Assembly (NCBI GenBank): GCA_041396985.1
Contig: JAWKXO010000001.1
Coordinates: 1 to 64,000, forward strand
Source of the DNA: Emcibacteraceae bacterium
Lineage (GTDB): Bacteria; Pseudomonadota; Alphaproteobacteria; Sphingomonadales; Emcibacteraceae
Reading direction: 5' to 3'
Length of the DNA: 64,000 bases
Shown here: in pieces, positions 18,013-26,562 of the stretch
How the letters are laid out: each line of letters begins with the position of its first letter
How positions within the stretch are numbered: the first letter of the stretch is position 1
The notes under the pieces: model-generated
The model's database searches: none
The model's input: the letters and a program-made list of their open reading frames with translations, nothing else
What the model was told of the DNA's origin: nothing
Made by a program: the position numbers and the translations under genes

Positions 18013-18885
18013 TTAAAGTCCTAACGCCGATTGGGAAAGTTTTAGCGTTCGCTTTTCGCCGTCCCTTTCAAGTTGAATATCAAGGGTGCCGCCACTGGCC
18101 CCGTCGGAAATTTCCTTCACCCGTTCCCATGAAAGAAGTTCGTTTCCATTTACCGAACTGATGATGTCACCCTTTTCCAGACCTGCCAGGGTTAGAAGCG
18201 ATGGTTCGGCCTTATCACCTACAGTAAAACCGGCAATATTTTTTCCTTCACGGAAGGGTTTCAGATCCATCAAAGTAATGAAATCTTCTATTTTCTTTTT
18301 AGTGTCGTTACTGCTTTGAGGCGTGCTGGACGTAGCGGCAATCTGCGACTGACTATTCTGACGTGAATTTGCCCGATCCTTATTGAGATAAATTGTTTCA
18401 AGCCGACCGTTTCTTCTGATATCAATGCGGTCCGGATATATGGCTGCAAGCCTTGTTCCGCTGGCTATTTCATCACCAATTTTAGCAAGTTTCTGGACGG
18501 ACCCTTGCGATTTCAGAATAACGGTCCCATCACCATTTCCTTTTGCGCGTAGGCCAAAAATCTGAATATCAAGGGTACTTTCCGGAATATCATCCGACCG
18601 CGTGACGATAATATTTTTGGACAAACCATAAAAGGCATCTACAGTTTTTAAATAATTATAGTCCGCCTGACGGGCATTTTGCTTTTCTGTAAATTTGGCT
18701 AGTGGCAAATGCGCAGATAAACCAATTTCATCGTCCGAATTTAAGAGTTGAACGACTATATTTGAGCAGACTAGCGCAAGAAGAATTACAGCCACTATTT
18801 CAAGAAAAATAAGGGCAGTGCGATAATAAACCGGCAGCCTGACGGCCTCCGTGTCGCTTGGTGCTAATGATATTTTTTTAGCCAT
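18013..18885 (-). CDS. gspC: Type II secretion protein GspC with PDZ domain
   Basis: First gene of the secretion operon (290 aa). GspC has a cytoplasmic tail, one membrane helix (about residues 22-48), a periplasmic homology region that contacts the secretin (about 95-170), and a C-terminal PDZ domain (about 200-288) with KPFREGKNIAGFTV, LEKGDIISSVNG and DIQLERDGEKRTL. Presence of a PDZ rather than a coiled coil is the common form. A good AAGGGG ribosome site lies eight bases before the ATG. The operon reads gspCDEFGIJKLMN without gaps. Confidence 0.94.
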   Translation of the reverse strand: MAKKISLAPSDTEAVRLPVYYRTALIFLEIVAVILLALVCSNIVVQLLNSDDEIGLSAHLPLAKFTEKQNARQADYNYLKTVDAFYGLSKNIIVTRSDDIPESTLDIQIFGLRAKGNGDGTVILKSQGSVQKLAKIGDEIASGTRLAAIYPDRIDIRRNGRLETIYLNKDRANSRQNSQSQIAATSSTPQSSNDTKKKIEDFITLMDLKPFREGKNIAGFTVGDKAEPSLLTLAGLEKGDIISSVNGNELLSWERVKEISDGASGGTLDIQLERDGEKRTLKLSQSALGL

Positions 18886-18954
18886 TATGGCCCCTTAAAT
18901 TTCAGGTGATTCTCTCTTTTCTCCTACAGTTTTAGCGAACTTTTGTTATGCTAA

Positions 18955-18984
18955 TATTTCAGAAATGCTACAGTAATATGTCAA
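18955..18984 (-). promoter_or_regulatory. Possible promoter of the gspC operon
   Basis: On the minus strand a consensus -35 box TTGACA (18984-18979) follows directly after the terminator of the TonB receptor gene, with AAATATTAG-type sequence about 19-22 bases further as a weak -10. It is the only -35-like element in the 105-base leader before gspC. Confidence 0.35.
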
Positions 18985-18990
18985 AAACAG

Positions 18991-19019
18991 TAAAAAAGCC
19001 CGGCAGTAAACCGGGCTTT
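18991..19019 (-). terminator. Rho-independent terminator after the TonB receptor gene
   Basis: Read on the minus strand, AAAGCCCGG, loop TTTACTG, CCGGGCTTT is followed by more T residues, a classic intrinsic terminator. It lies about 30 bases after the receptor stop codon and separates the receptor operon from the T2SS operon. Confidence 0.92.
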
Positions 19020-19048
19020 CAACATTTGGGTATATTAGATTATGAAAT

Positions 19049-21628
19049 TTAGAATGAGTAATTAAATCCAAGAATGAATGTCCGCCCTATTTCGTAGGAT
19101 TCGGCTATTTCCGATCCCTGCTTGCGAAGCTCTTTTTCATTCAACAGGTTTTGTGCCTTGAATGTCAGAGTAACCGGGTTCTCACCCCAGATATTCACAT
19201 CACGGCTATAAAGAAGATTAAGCTGTACCGGAATATCTTCAAGCAGATCAGGACGGTTTGACGTTCCAAGCCTGTAAATTCGGTCACCCTGGAAATTGAC
19301 AATGATATTGAATTTTTCACCAACATCCTGATTTTCAAAACCTACCTGCAGGTTCGCAAGATAGTTTGACTGTCCCTGAAGGCGGCCAACCAGATTGGTA
19401 ACCTGGTCAAATTTTTCAATACTTCTGACCACTTCAGAGTCGATGTAGGACGCATTGGCTTTCACAAAAAATTCTCTGTCACCGAGGGTGCCAACAATTT
19501 TTTCAAGTTCCGCTTCGACACCTTTAAGCTTTGCCTTTTCGGCATTGGCAATTGTGTCAGCTTCCCCATCGCCACGGGCAAAAATCGACTGTTCGATTGG
19601 ATTGTCAATTTCCTTATAGAAAGCCCCAAGCGTGAAGCTTTCCCCGGCATCGAAATACCATTCAAACCGGGCATCAAAGCTGCGGATATTGGCTGGTACA
19701 AGATCCGGATTTCCGCGTTCTGTTCGGCCATCTTCCCGCACAAAATATACTGGGGCCAGCTCACGGCTGTCAGGACGGTTCACAGTCTGCGAAAATGCCA
19801 GACGGATTTGCATATTTTCAACAAATTCCCAGGTCACAGTTGCTGATGGTAACCACTTCTGAACATCCTGAGTAATTCTGATATCCTCAAATGTCGTCCG
19901 GTTGGTTGAATCCACTGTCTGGTGGCTATCTTCATAGCGGACACCGGCAGAGACACGAACCTGATCCGTTACCTGTGCATCTACCTGACCAAAAAACTGT
20001 TTATTTTCAAATTCCGCCGTAAACGCACTGGACGGGTCAAAATATTCACTTAAGTATATACCATTCGGATCAATATTGACTGAGCCGAAAATAATTTCCG
20101 GTACATATCGGCGAAGGGTATCGTTGGACACCTGTGTCAGGTTGAAGCCATATTTTTTATAATCTGAACTTCGGTCCTTTTTGTTGTAACTGGCACCGAA
20201 TTTAAGGTCGAGTGCTACATCATTAACATAAAACGGCTGTTTGACATTAAAGCCGAAATCTTTTGATGTATCCTCCATATTACCATATTCGATACGGTTA
20301 CTGTCACTACGGCGAAGCATTTCAAACACTTCATTATTTTTGTCGTAAACATATGTATAACGTTTACGCATTGGAACATCCCTTGATGCCTTGGTAATAT
20401 TGGCGTGCCAGAATAGCTCTGTCATGTCACTGTTAAAGAGATCAAAAGCATGTTCCCCATCGAAGCTGTGTGACCAGACCTGACGTTCAATCCAGTCAAG
20501 TCTGGTGAAGTTGGCCAAATCTTCCGAATTGGTTCTACCCTGCTGAATTTCCACTTCCCGCTGGCTTGAGCGAAGCAGAAGTGATGAGTATTTTATCGAA
20601 TTGTCCTGATTAATCTGCCAGCCTATGGATGCAAAGGAATTCAGATCAATTTTCCATGTCGTGACGTCATAACCACAGTCTGCACCATCAACACCGACCG
20701 CCTCACAGGCACGCGGGCTAAAATCACGGTCTGCTTCCAGACCTGAGTCCGTTGCACTTGACGCTTTATATGAGCTGCGTTGACCGAATTTATTTCTGAA
20801 CTTGCTGCCATAATCAACAGCAAGAATAAACCCGAGCTCTCCTTCATCACCAACTTCGACATTGGTTCCGCCAGCGACATTAAAATCAAAATCAGGGGCG
20901 TTTTTCTGAAAATCAATCGACCACACATTGGGGATTGCCTCACCGGCCTGTTCAAGTTCAGCCGGAGTAAGCCCCTGTAACGTCGGATGTGCGGCAATAA
21001 TATCAGGGATTTTTCTTGTCCCGTCATCAAAACCAAATGCATCCGTGCCACTTCCATAATAGGCAAGGCCGTCTTTAAATGTTGAGGCCGTATTGAAGCC
21101 GGTTGAAAGCCCAATATCAAAGAAAGTTTCCTCAGGAACAACCTTGGTGCGGATATCAATGACACCGCCCCCAAATGCACCAGGAAACTCTGCTGAATAG
21201 GTTTTTTGGATTAATACACTTCCCACCAGTGAGGTCGGGAAGATATCAAGGGGCACTGCCCGCTTAAGTGGATCAGGAGAAGGCAGTTCAATTCCATTAA
21301 GGAGCGTAGAAGTATACCGCTCATTAAGTCCTCTGATCACCACAAATTTACCTGACTCATCCGGGGAAATACCCGGCATTCTTGTCAATGCTATTGCGAC
21401 ATCACTATCCCCTGCCAGTGTTAAATCAGTGCTACTGACAACATTGGATATTTCAGAAGTTGATCGTTTTTCATCCGGAATATAACGCCCGACCGCGATA
21501 ATTGTGTCAACCTGGTTCGGGTCCGCCTGTTGCGCTTCCTGGGAATACGCAAGATGCGGTATTATAACTGCACAGGAAGCGAGTAACGCGCCTTTTAAAG
21601 TTCTTTTGAACATTTTCATATTAGTCAC
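19049..21628 (-). CDS. TonB-dependent outer-membrane receptor
   Basis: The 859-residue receptor has a signal peptide (cleavage after AYS near residue 29), a TonB-box-like VDTIIAVG (about residues 40-47), a plug domain (about 55-165) with LTRMPGISPDESGKFVVIRG and NERYTSTLLNGIELPSPDP, and a C-terminal beta-barrel ending in Phe (FILGFNYSF). The plug ends with GGGVIDIRTK, as in receptors of the carbohydrate/peptide-like branch rather than classic siderophore receptors. The substrate cannot be read from sequence. It follows the giant lipoprotein gene by 70 bases on the same strand, with a hairpin between them, so the two are probably one operon and functional partners. Confidence 0.93.
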   Translation of the reverse strand: MTNMKMFKRTLKGALLASCAVIIPHLAYSQEAQQADPNQVDTIIAVGRYIPDEKRSTSEISNVVSSTDLTLAGDSDVAIALTRMPGISPDESGKFVVIRGLNERYTSTLLNGIELPSPDPLKRAVPLDIFPTSLVGSVLIQKTYSAEFPGAFGGGVIDIRTKVVPEETFFDIGLSTGFNTASTFKDGLAYYGSGTDAFGFDDGTRKIPDIIAAHPTLQGLTPAELEQAGEAIPNVWSIDFQKNAPDFDFNVAGGTNVEVGDEGELGFILAVDYGSKFRNKFGQRSSYKASSATDSGLEADRDFSPRACEAVGVDGADCGYDVTTWKIDLNSFASIGWQINQDNSIKYSSLLLRSSQREVEIQQGRTNSEDLANFTRLDWIERQVWSHSFDGEHAFDLFNSDMTELFWHANITKASRDVPMRKRYTYVYDKNNEVFEMLRRSDSNRIEYGNMEDTSKDFGFNVKQPFYVNDVALDLKFGASYNKKDRSSDYKKYGFNLTQVSNDTLRRYVPEIIFGSVNIDPNGIYLSEYFDPSSAFTAEFENKQFFGQVDAQVTDQVRVSAGVRYEDSHQTVDSTNRTTFEDIRITQDVQKWLPSATVTWEFVENMQIRLAFSQTVNRPDSRELAPVYFVREDGRTERGNPDLVPANIRSFDARFEWYFDAGESFTLGAFYKEIDNPIEQSIFARGDGEADTIANAEKAKLKGVEAELEKIVGTLGDREFFVKANASYIDSEVVRSIEKFDQVTNLVGRLQGQSNYLANLQVGFENQDVGEKFNIIVNFQGDRIYRLGTSNRPDLLEDIPVQLNLLYSRDVNIWGENPVTLTFKAQNLLNEKELRKQGSEIAESYEIGRTFILGFNYSF

Positions 21629-21655
21629 CGTTCATAAATAAATTTACAAAATGCC

Positions 21656-21679
21656 GTGGTGATGTGTTCGCATCACCAC
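21656..21679 (-). terminator. Strong stem-loop between lipoprotein and TonB receptor genes
   Basis: GTGGTGATG and its exact complement CATCACCAC (nine pairs) enclose a six-base loop in the 70-base spacer. There is no long T-run (GGCATTTTGT follows on the minus strand), so it may attenuate or protect the upstream mRNA rather than end all transcription. It would allow much more lipoprotein than receptor to be made. Confidence 0.5.
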
Positions 21680-21698
21680 AGCTTTCGTTATCGTTTCC

Positions 21699-24428
21699 TT
21701 ATTCGTTGACCCACACGGTCCAACCTTCAAGCCAGTTGTTGGCTTCGGCATCAACGGCCCCGATATGGGTTGTTGTGTCAAACCAGGCATCCAGCGTTTG
21801 AGGATTGGTGAAGGTCACACCATTTTCTGTTGCACCATTGATATAGGCATGCGATCCACCGGTCGGAGCAACCAGAGTTGTTGCACCTGTTCCGTTGTTT
21901 GCCTGACCATTAAACCAGGCCGCCAAATCGCCATCTTCTGCATCTGATGCAAAAGTTGTTGGACAATCAAGATAGGTAGATGTGATGGTAATACCGTCTG
22001 CCCCGTCACGACGGGCATAGGTTGCCGCCTGATCAAGGTCAAGACAGGTATCATGGAAGCCTTTTGTCACCAGATTAACGATCCGTGCACCGGTACCTTC
22101 ACGAAGCAGCATACCAATGTCACCGCGTGTTGCACCGGCAACCAGAGTGATATTTGACAGAAGCGGCTGGGCATAAGGTGTCGCATCATTATCATCACCG
22201 TTATTGTCGGCTTCGATACCTTGGTCAGACGCAGACTGGTTATCATTCTGAACCACAACCGCATGCTGAATTGCACCACGCCATCCTTTGGTCCAGTCAA
22301 TACTGTCATCGTCAGCACCGGTAATCACCAGATGTTTCAGGCGAACAGTTCCACCGAAGAATTCAACACCATCGTCAGCACCATTATGGACCTGAACATA
22401 GTCAACTTCAGTACCACGGCCCACACCTTCAAAGGCGATACCGTTCAGTTCGTCATCATCAGTGATCGGGTTACCAGCATATTTTACAACTGTGTAGAAA
22501 ATCTGACCACTATCGTCGTCATCGTCATTACCGCCGTATAATCCGCTATCACCTTCACCCGTTGCTTCACAGATGCCAACACCACAACCGTTTATTGTTG
22601 CACGGCCATTGATCACCAGACCACCCCAGAGGGACGTATCTGTATCAAGGTTACGTGTTGCATCATTTGTTGCAGTCATCGTAACCGGCGCATCTTTTGT
22701 ACCGTTTGAGTTGATTTTCGAACCACGAGAAATCACAAGGAAAGAAAGTGGATCTTCACCGGCAACAGTAACACCAGCATCAATCGTCAGGTTGCCTGCT
22801 TCTCTGCCGGCAATCGGGTTGGCAGCATCGCCACCAAGATCATCACCGATAACCACTTTGCCACGGAGGAAGTAATCAAGACCGGCTGCCAGATGGACAT
22901 TTCCGGTATAAACACCCTGAAGGATACAGCCACCCGCACCATTAGATGTTGTTCCGTCCGGACAAGTCGGATTCGGGTTAATGGCATATGACCATCCAAG
23001 TGTCCAGTTATCTGTGGCTGAGCTTGATTTAACAGCACCGATAAAGTCTGTTGTGTCAAACCATGTATCAAGTGCATGAACGTCAGTTGCTGTCACGCCA
23101 TTTTCTGCAGTACCGTTAACAAATCCGGAAAGTGTGGATGTTTGAGCACTATTGTTGGCCTGACCCAGGAACCATGCTTCAAGGTCACCATCTTCGGCGT
23201 CTGTCGCAAAAGTCTTGGCACAGCTAAGCAGAGTTGACTGAATAACAATTCCGTCTGCCCCATCACGACGGGCATATGTTGCCGCCTGATCTAGGTCAAG
23301 ACAGGTATCATGGAAACCGGTTACGACCGTATTATAAATTTTCGCGCCTGTACCTTCACGAAGCAACATACCAATGTCACCGCGTGTTGGACCAGCTATC
23401 ATGGTAAAGTTTGCAAGCGTTGGCTGGGCATATGGCAATGCATCATTGTTATCACCATTATTATCCGCCTCAATGCCCTGGTCAGATGCTGACTGATTGT
23501 CATTCTGCATAACCAGAACATATTGTGCTTTACCGCGCCATCCTTTGGTCCAGTCAACACTGTCATCATCTGCACCGGTGACAATCAAATGTTTTACATT
23601 CACAGTACCACCGAAAAATTCAACGCCGTCATCGGCACCGTTATGTACGTGGACATAATCAATGACTGTACCACGGCCAACGCCTTCAAAAGCGATTCCG
23701 TTCAGCTCATCATCATCAGTGATCGGGTTACCGGCGTATCTGACCTGGACATAACGCATAACGCCTGAACTGTCGTCATCATCAATACCACCATAAAGTC
23801 CACTGTCACCTTCACCTGTTGCTTCACAAATACCGGACGCACAGCCGTTAATTGTGGCAAGACCGTTAAGCACGATACCGCCCCACTCGGAAGTATAGGT
23901 TTCGGATAATGCATTTGCATTGGCATTGAAGCCTCTTAATATATCGGCTGAAGAGGTGAAAATAATTGGCTGGCCAACATTACCGCTCGCATTGATTTTT
24001 GAACCACGAGCCACTACCAGAAATGAATTTGCATCAAGGCCGGCAATCGTTGTACCCGGTTTTACGGTAAGTTGAACACGGGTTCCGCCTGTTCCGTCTG
24101 ACTGGGTTTCCTGTCCAACGGTGACTTTACCACTTAAAAGATAGGTATTATCGGCAGTTAGTGTCAGATCCTGTGTAATAGTCCCTGAAATCTGACAGGC
24201 TTTACCGCTACCAAGAGTAACTTCGGTTGTTCCGGTCGGACAGGCTACAACGGTCCCGCCGCCGCCTCCACCACCAGTACCGCCAGTACCACCTGTACCC
24301 GGATTTTCACCTGTCTCACCTAGAGACGCTAATTCTGTATTCTTATCACTACAACCTGTAAAAGCTGAAAGAGAAGCCGCTGCTATACTTATGAGTAGCA
24401 GCCTACTTATTTGTCTGAGATTTGTCAT
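21699..24428 (-). CDS. Large Asp-rich lipoprotein with internal tandem duplication; candidate T2SS surface substrate
   Basis: The 909-residue product has a signal peptide with lipobox FTGC (Cys26), a Gly/Thr-rich linker (about residues 43-58), and two homologous halves of about 420 residues (about 62-480 and 488-909). Each half has the same order of motifs: an initial Cys-Pro segment, CEATGEGDSGLYGG, NPITDDDELNGIAFEGVGRG, VHNGADDGVEFFGGTV, GADDDS-DWTKGWRG, QNDNQSASDQGIEADNNGD, RGDIGMLLREGTGA and GFHDTCLDLDQAATYARRDGADG. The many Asp clusters suggest bound calcium and the rhythm suggests a right-handed beta-helix. Related proteins are commonly called uncharacterised lipoproteins beside TonB receptors. 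Here the receptor gene follows. Surface delivery by the adjacent T2SS is an inference from known T2SS lipoprotein substrates such as pullulanase. Confidence 0.88.
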   Translation of the reverse strand: MTNLRQISRLLLISIAAASLSAFTGCSDKNTELASLGETGENPGTGGTGGTGGGGGGGTVVACPTGTTEVTLGSGKACQISGTITQDLTLTADNTYLLSGKVTVGQETQSDGTGGTRVQLTVKPGTTIAGLDANSFLVVARGSKINASGNVGQPIIFTSSADILRGFNANANALSETYTSEWGGIVLNGLATINGCASGICEATGEGDSGLYGGIDDDDSSGVMRYVQVRYAGNPITDDDELNGIAFEGVGRGTVIDYVHVHNGADDGVEFFGGTVNVKHLIVTGADDDSVDWTKGWRGKAQYVLVMQNDNQSASDQGIEADNNGDNNDALPYAQPTLANFTMIAGPTRGDIGMLLREGTGAKIYNTVVTGFHDTCLDLDQAATYARRDGADGIVIQSTLLSCAKTFATDAEDGDLEAWFLGQANNSAQTSTLSGFVNGTAENGVTATDVHALDTWFDTTDFIGAVKSSSATDNWTLGWSYAINPNPTCPDGTTSNGAGGCILQGVYTGNVHLAAGLDYFLRGKVVIGDDLGGDAANPIAGREAGNLTIDAGVTVAGEDPLSFLVISRGSKINSNGTKDAPVTMTATNDATRNLDTDTSLWGGLVINGRATINGCGVGICEATGEGDSGLYGGNDDDDDSGQIFYTVVKYAGNPITDDDELNGIAFEGVGRGTEVDYVQVHNGADDGVEFFGGTVRLKHLVITGADDDSIDWTKGWRGAIQHAVVVQNDNQSASDQGIEADNNGDDNDATPYAQPLLSNITLVAGATRGDIGMLLREGTGARIVNLVTKGFHDTCLDLDQAATYARRDGADGITITSTYLDCPTTFASDAEDGDLAAWFNGQANNGTGATTLVAPTGGSHAYINGATENGVTFTNPQTLDAWFDTTTHIGAVDAEANNWLEGWTVWVNE

Positions 24429-24753
24429 TTCGACCCCATTTTGATTAATAAATTGAACAGTTTTTGTTCAGCCTGATATTTCAAATAAGCTCACCCGAGC
24501 CCGTTAAGCTTTTCCTACATAGGCGTGGAATATGATGTTTTTGTTTCAGACGTGTGATAAAATTATGAAATAGCAATTCGTCTCCAAATTGCTAAAATTA
24601 ATTGTTTGTTAACAATCCTTTAGAATTTAGAACAATTCTTATTCAGAAAACAAAAATTGAAAATTCCCTGTTGATAGAGGGAAAATTTATGGTTAACCGG
24701 CACTGAAATTATAACCGGTGAAGCGGAGTCTTTCGGGAAGCCGGTACCCGATT
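24429..24753. other. AT-rich intergenic region upstream of the lipoprotein gene
   Basis: These 325 bases must hold the promoter of the lipoprotein/receptor operon and the end of the prepilin peptidase transcript. I see a short hairpin GAACA-GTTTT-TGTTC at 24452-24466 near the lipoprotein start and a possible terminator at 24658-24688, but no convincing gene, tRNA or conserved promoter. Confidence 0.5.
24658..24688 (-). terminator. Possible terminator after the prepilin peptidase gene
   Basis: On the minus strand an AAATTTTCCCT stem pairs with AGGGAATTTT around an eight-base loop and is followed by CAATTTTTGTTTT. It lies about 65-95 bases after the peptidase stop. The stem is only moderately stable. 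Confidence 0.4.
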
Positions 24754-25287
24754 CTATTTTAAGAAATAGAGAATATCTTCCCCAGACAACCAGCTTAGCC
24801 AAATAGCAATCGCCAGGAATGGACCGTAGGGGATTTTTTGTTTTGATGGGTCGCTTTCCCCACGCTGCTTCATTAGAAAAAAATAAATAATTGCCGTCAG
24901 GGATGATATCAGCAAAACAATTGGCAGAAGGTACGGACTTAGCCAGACTGATCCGGCCGCAAATAATTTTACATCTCCCATGCCAAGTCCATGATACCCC
25001 CGTACTTTAAAGTAAGCATATGAAACAATGAGCAAAAATGAAAATGAAATCAGAAATGATATAACGGCAAGCCAGGGATCCTGATCACTATAAATACTAT
25101 AAGAAATACCCAACAATAAAACAGCGGCCGTAAGGCTGTTTGGAAGCTTCAGAGTTTTGAAATCATAATAGCAAAGAGCTGATAACAAAACCCAGAGAGG
25201 AATTGCAAAATAAATTGGCCTCTCCGACAAAAACATCACTAAAAAAGATGCTGTGGTCAAAAAGGCCAAAAGAATTTTATATATCAC
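24754..25287 (-). CDS. gspO: Short A24-family prepilin peptidase (GspO-type)
   Basis: The 177-residue membrane protein carries both catalytic aspartates of the GXGD aspartic peptidases: YYDFKTLKLPN (first Asp) and GMGDVKL (second Asp). The type IV prepilin-peptidase motif PYGPFLAIA is also present. It lacks the N-terminal methyltransferase/zinc domain of the usual 270-290 residue GspO/PilD, so it resembles the short archaeal or CpaA-like form. As the only prepilin peptidase in view and near the T2SS operon it should process the five pseudopilins in the inner membrane. It is separated from the TPR gene upstream by 58 bases on the same strand. Confidence 0.85.
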   Translation of the reverse strand: MIYKILLAFLTTASFLVMFLSERPIYFAIPLWVLLSALCYYDFKTLKLPNSLTAAVLLLGISYSIYSDQDPWLAVISFLISFSFLLIVSYAYFKVRGYHGLGMGDVKLFAAGSVWLSPYLLPIVLLISSLTAIIYFFLMKQRGESDPSKQKIPYGPFLAIAIWLSWLSGEDILYFLK

Positions 25288-25345
25288 CGACAGTCCCTGT
25301 TTGATAAAAAGTCACCGTCGGCAGTGTGTCTTATTTTTTGCTTTC

Positions 25346-25717
25346 TTACAAGTTATCAAGTCTTTTGATACCGTCTTTCGCAATATATTTCACTTTTCTG
25401 GGCTTTCCGGAAAGTGTCATGGCAAAACTGTTATCGCGACCATCAAGAATTTCCTGATATAGCGCCTGTGCTTTTTCCGCACGGCCGGTTGCGCTGTAAA
25501 GAAATGCCAGATTTACTTTGGCAAATACCTGATCTTCCGGTGCAAAATCGGTTGAAACCAATTCCGCTTCGGCTGCTGACCAGTCACGGGCTTCAATTTT
25601 TTCCGATGCCATTGAATTATCTTGCAGAAGGATCAACGAAGAAGAAAGCTCATCCGCGTTCGCTACACCCGCACCAAACCCGATTGCTGCTATAAGGCCA
25701 AATGCTAATTTCTTCAT
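25346..25717 (-). CDS. Small exported tetratricopeptide-repeat protein
   Basis: The 123-residue product begins with a typical signal peptide (cleavage after VANA, residue 20-21). The mature part is helical and contains a TPR-like pair at about residues 42-92, including DWSAAEAEL and FLYSATGRAEKAQALYQEIL. One TPR unit suggests an adaptor or oligomer role in the periplasm. A ribosome site AAGGAG stands about nine bases before the ATG. It lies just upstream of gspO on the same strand. Its link to secretion is only positional. Confidence 0.75.
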   Translation of the reverse strand: MKKLAFGLIAAIGFGAGVANADELSSSLILLQDNSMASEKIEARDWSAAEAELVSTDFAPEDQVFAKVNLAFLYSATGRAEKAQALYQEILDGRDNSFAMTLSGKPRKVKYIAKDGIKRLDNL

Positions 25718-26000
25718 GAAAATACTCCTTATTCTGTATTTTTTATAAAAATTTGTTTTTTGTCATATTAGTGTAATATTTGTCGGATAGTATCGTATCG
25801 TCGAATATTACGTTGTATGTACAAGCTAACATCGGAATCGCAAATTTGTCAAAGATTTTTGCGATAACCTCTTGTTATTTAACAAAACTTTCACAAAAAC
25901 TTCATAAAACGGTAACTTTCCATTAATACCAGTGTCACAAATAGCTGCTTTTATAGCCCTGCATTAAATTTTTTAATATTACAGTCGGGCATCAAGGCAT
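25718..26000. other. Divergent intergenic region, 283 bases
   Basis: The spacer between the minus-strand TPR gene and the plus-strand exported protein is strongly AT-rich and must hold two promoters. I see no gene, hairpin with T-run, or recognisable operator in it. Confidence 0.4.
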
Positions 26001-26561
26001 ATGTTCAAAAATATAACATTCGTTTTAATTTCTATTTCATTTACTCTCGTTAGCGACAATGCGTTTGCCGCAGGTGGTAATGTCACCGGGTTATCCATTC
26101 CCGGACAATCAGACGCGCTTGAGCAGGTTTTGCCAAAAAGAACAATTGAGCCAGCCGATGGCGCCTATTCAGTTGCCATGCAGTTTGTCCGCTCGACCGG
26201 GCTTCACAAAAGCCTTTCCCTGTTGCTGCTTGATTCAGTGAAAAATGATACTCTTGTTGAAAATGCCATTTCCCAGTATGGATTCCCGCAAGTCAAAAAT
26301 ATGGTTGTCTCCAATATTCAAAATACAACGAACCACTATCGTCAGGACTGGGTATCCCTGCTCGCGTCTATATATAGCGAACAGTTTAATAGCAATACGT
26401 TACGCTCTATTCTTGAGGATGGTGAAAACTCGCCCTATTATAGTGAGTTTGTCGCTATGCAAAGCAAAATGGATACGGCAAAAATGCTTTCAGACAGTGA
26501 TATTTTTAAAGAAGCGCGCTCAAATCTGATCAATACACTGAAGAAAAACTTCCAGTCTTAA
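26001..26561 (+). CDS. Exported protein of unknown function, possibly DUF2059-like
   Basis: The 186-residue product has a signal peptide cleaved after AFA (residue 23). The mature part is alpha-helical. The segment DWVSLLASIYSEQFN followed by LRSILEDGENSPYYSEFVAMQ resembles the core of DUF2059 proteins (a helix with a conserved Tyr, then a short helix ending in a Pro/Tyr stretch), but the match is partial. It converges with the Na/Pi symporter gene, whose stop codon is one base away. No functional assignment is possible. Confidence 0.72.
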   Translation: MFKNITFVLISISFTLVSDNAFAAGGNVTGLSIPGQSDALEQVLPKRTIEPADGAYSVAMQFVRSTGLHKSLSLLLLDSVKNDTLVENAISQYGFPQVKNMVVSNIQNTTNHYRQDWVSLLASIYSEQFNSNTLRSILEDGENSPYYSEFVAMQSKMDTAKMLSDSDIFKEARSNLINTLKKNFQS

Positions 26562-26562
26562 A

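Noticed and set aside
24240..24300. Short GGN/CCN repeats that look like a microsatellite
   Set aside because: They encode the Gly/Thr-rich linker of the lipoprotein, a common flexible spacer after a lipobox; no spacer-repeat structure of a CRISPR array.
21699..24428. Long plus-strand and minus-strand frames inside the lipoprotein and other genes
   Set aside because: They mirror the real genes' codon pattern in shadow frames, with no ribosome sites and no protein-like motifs.
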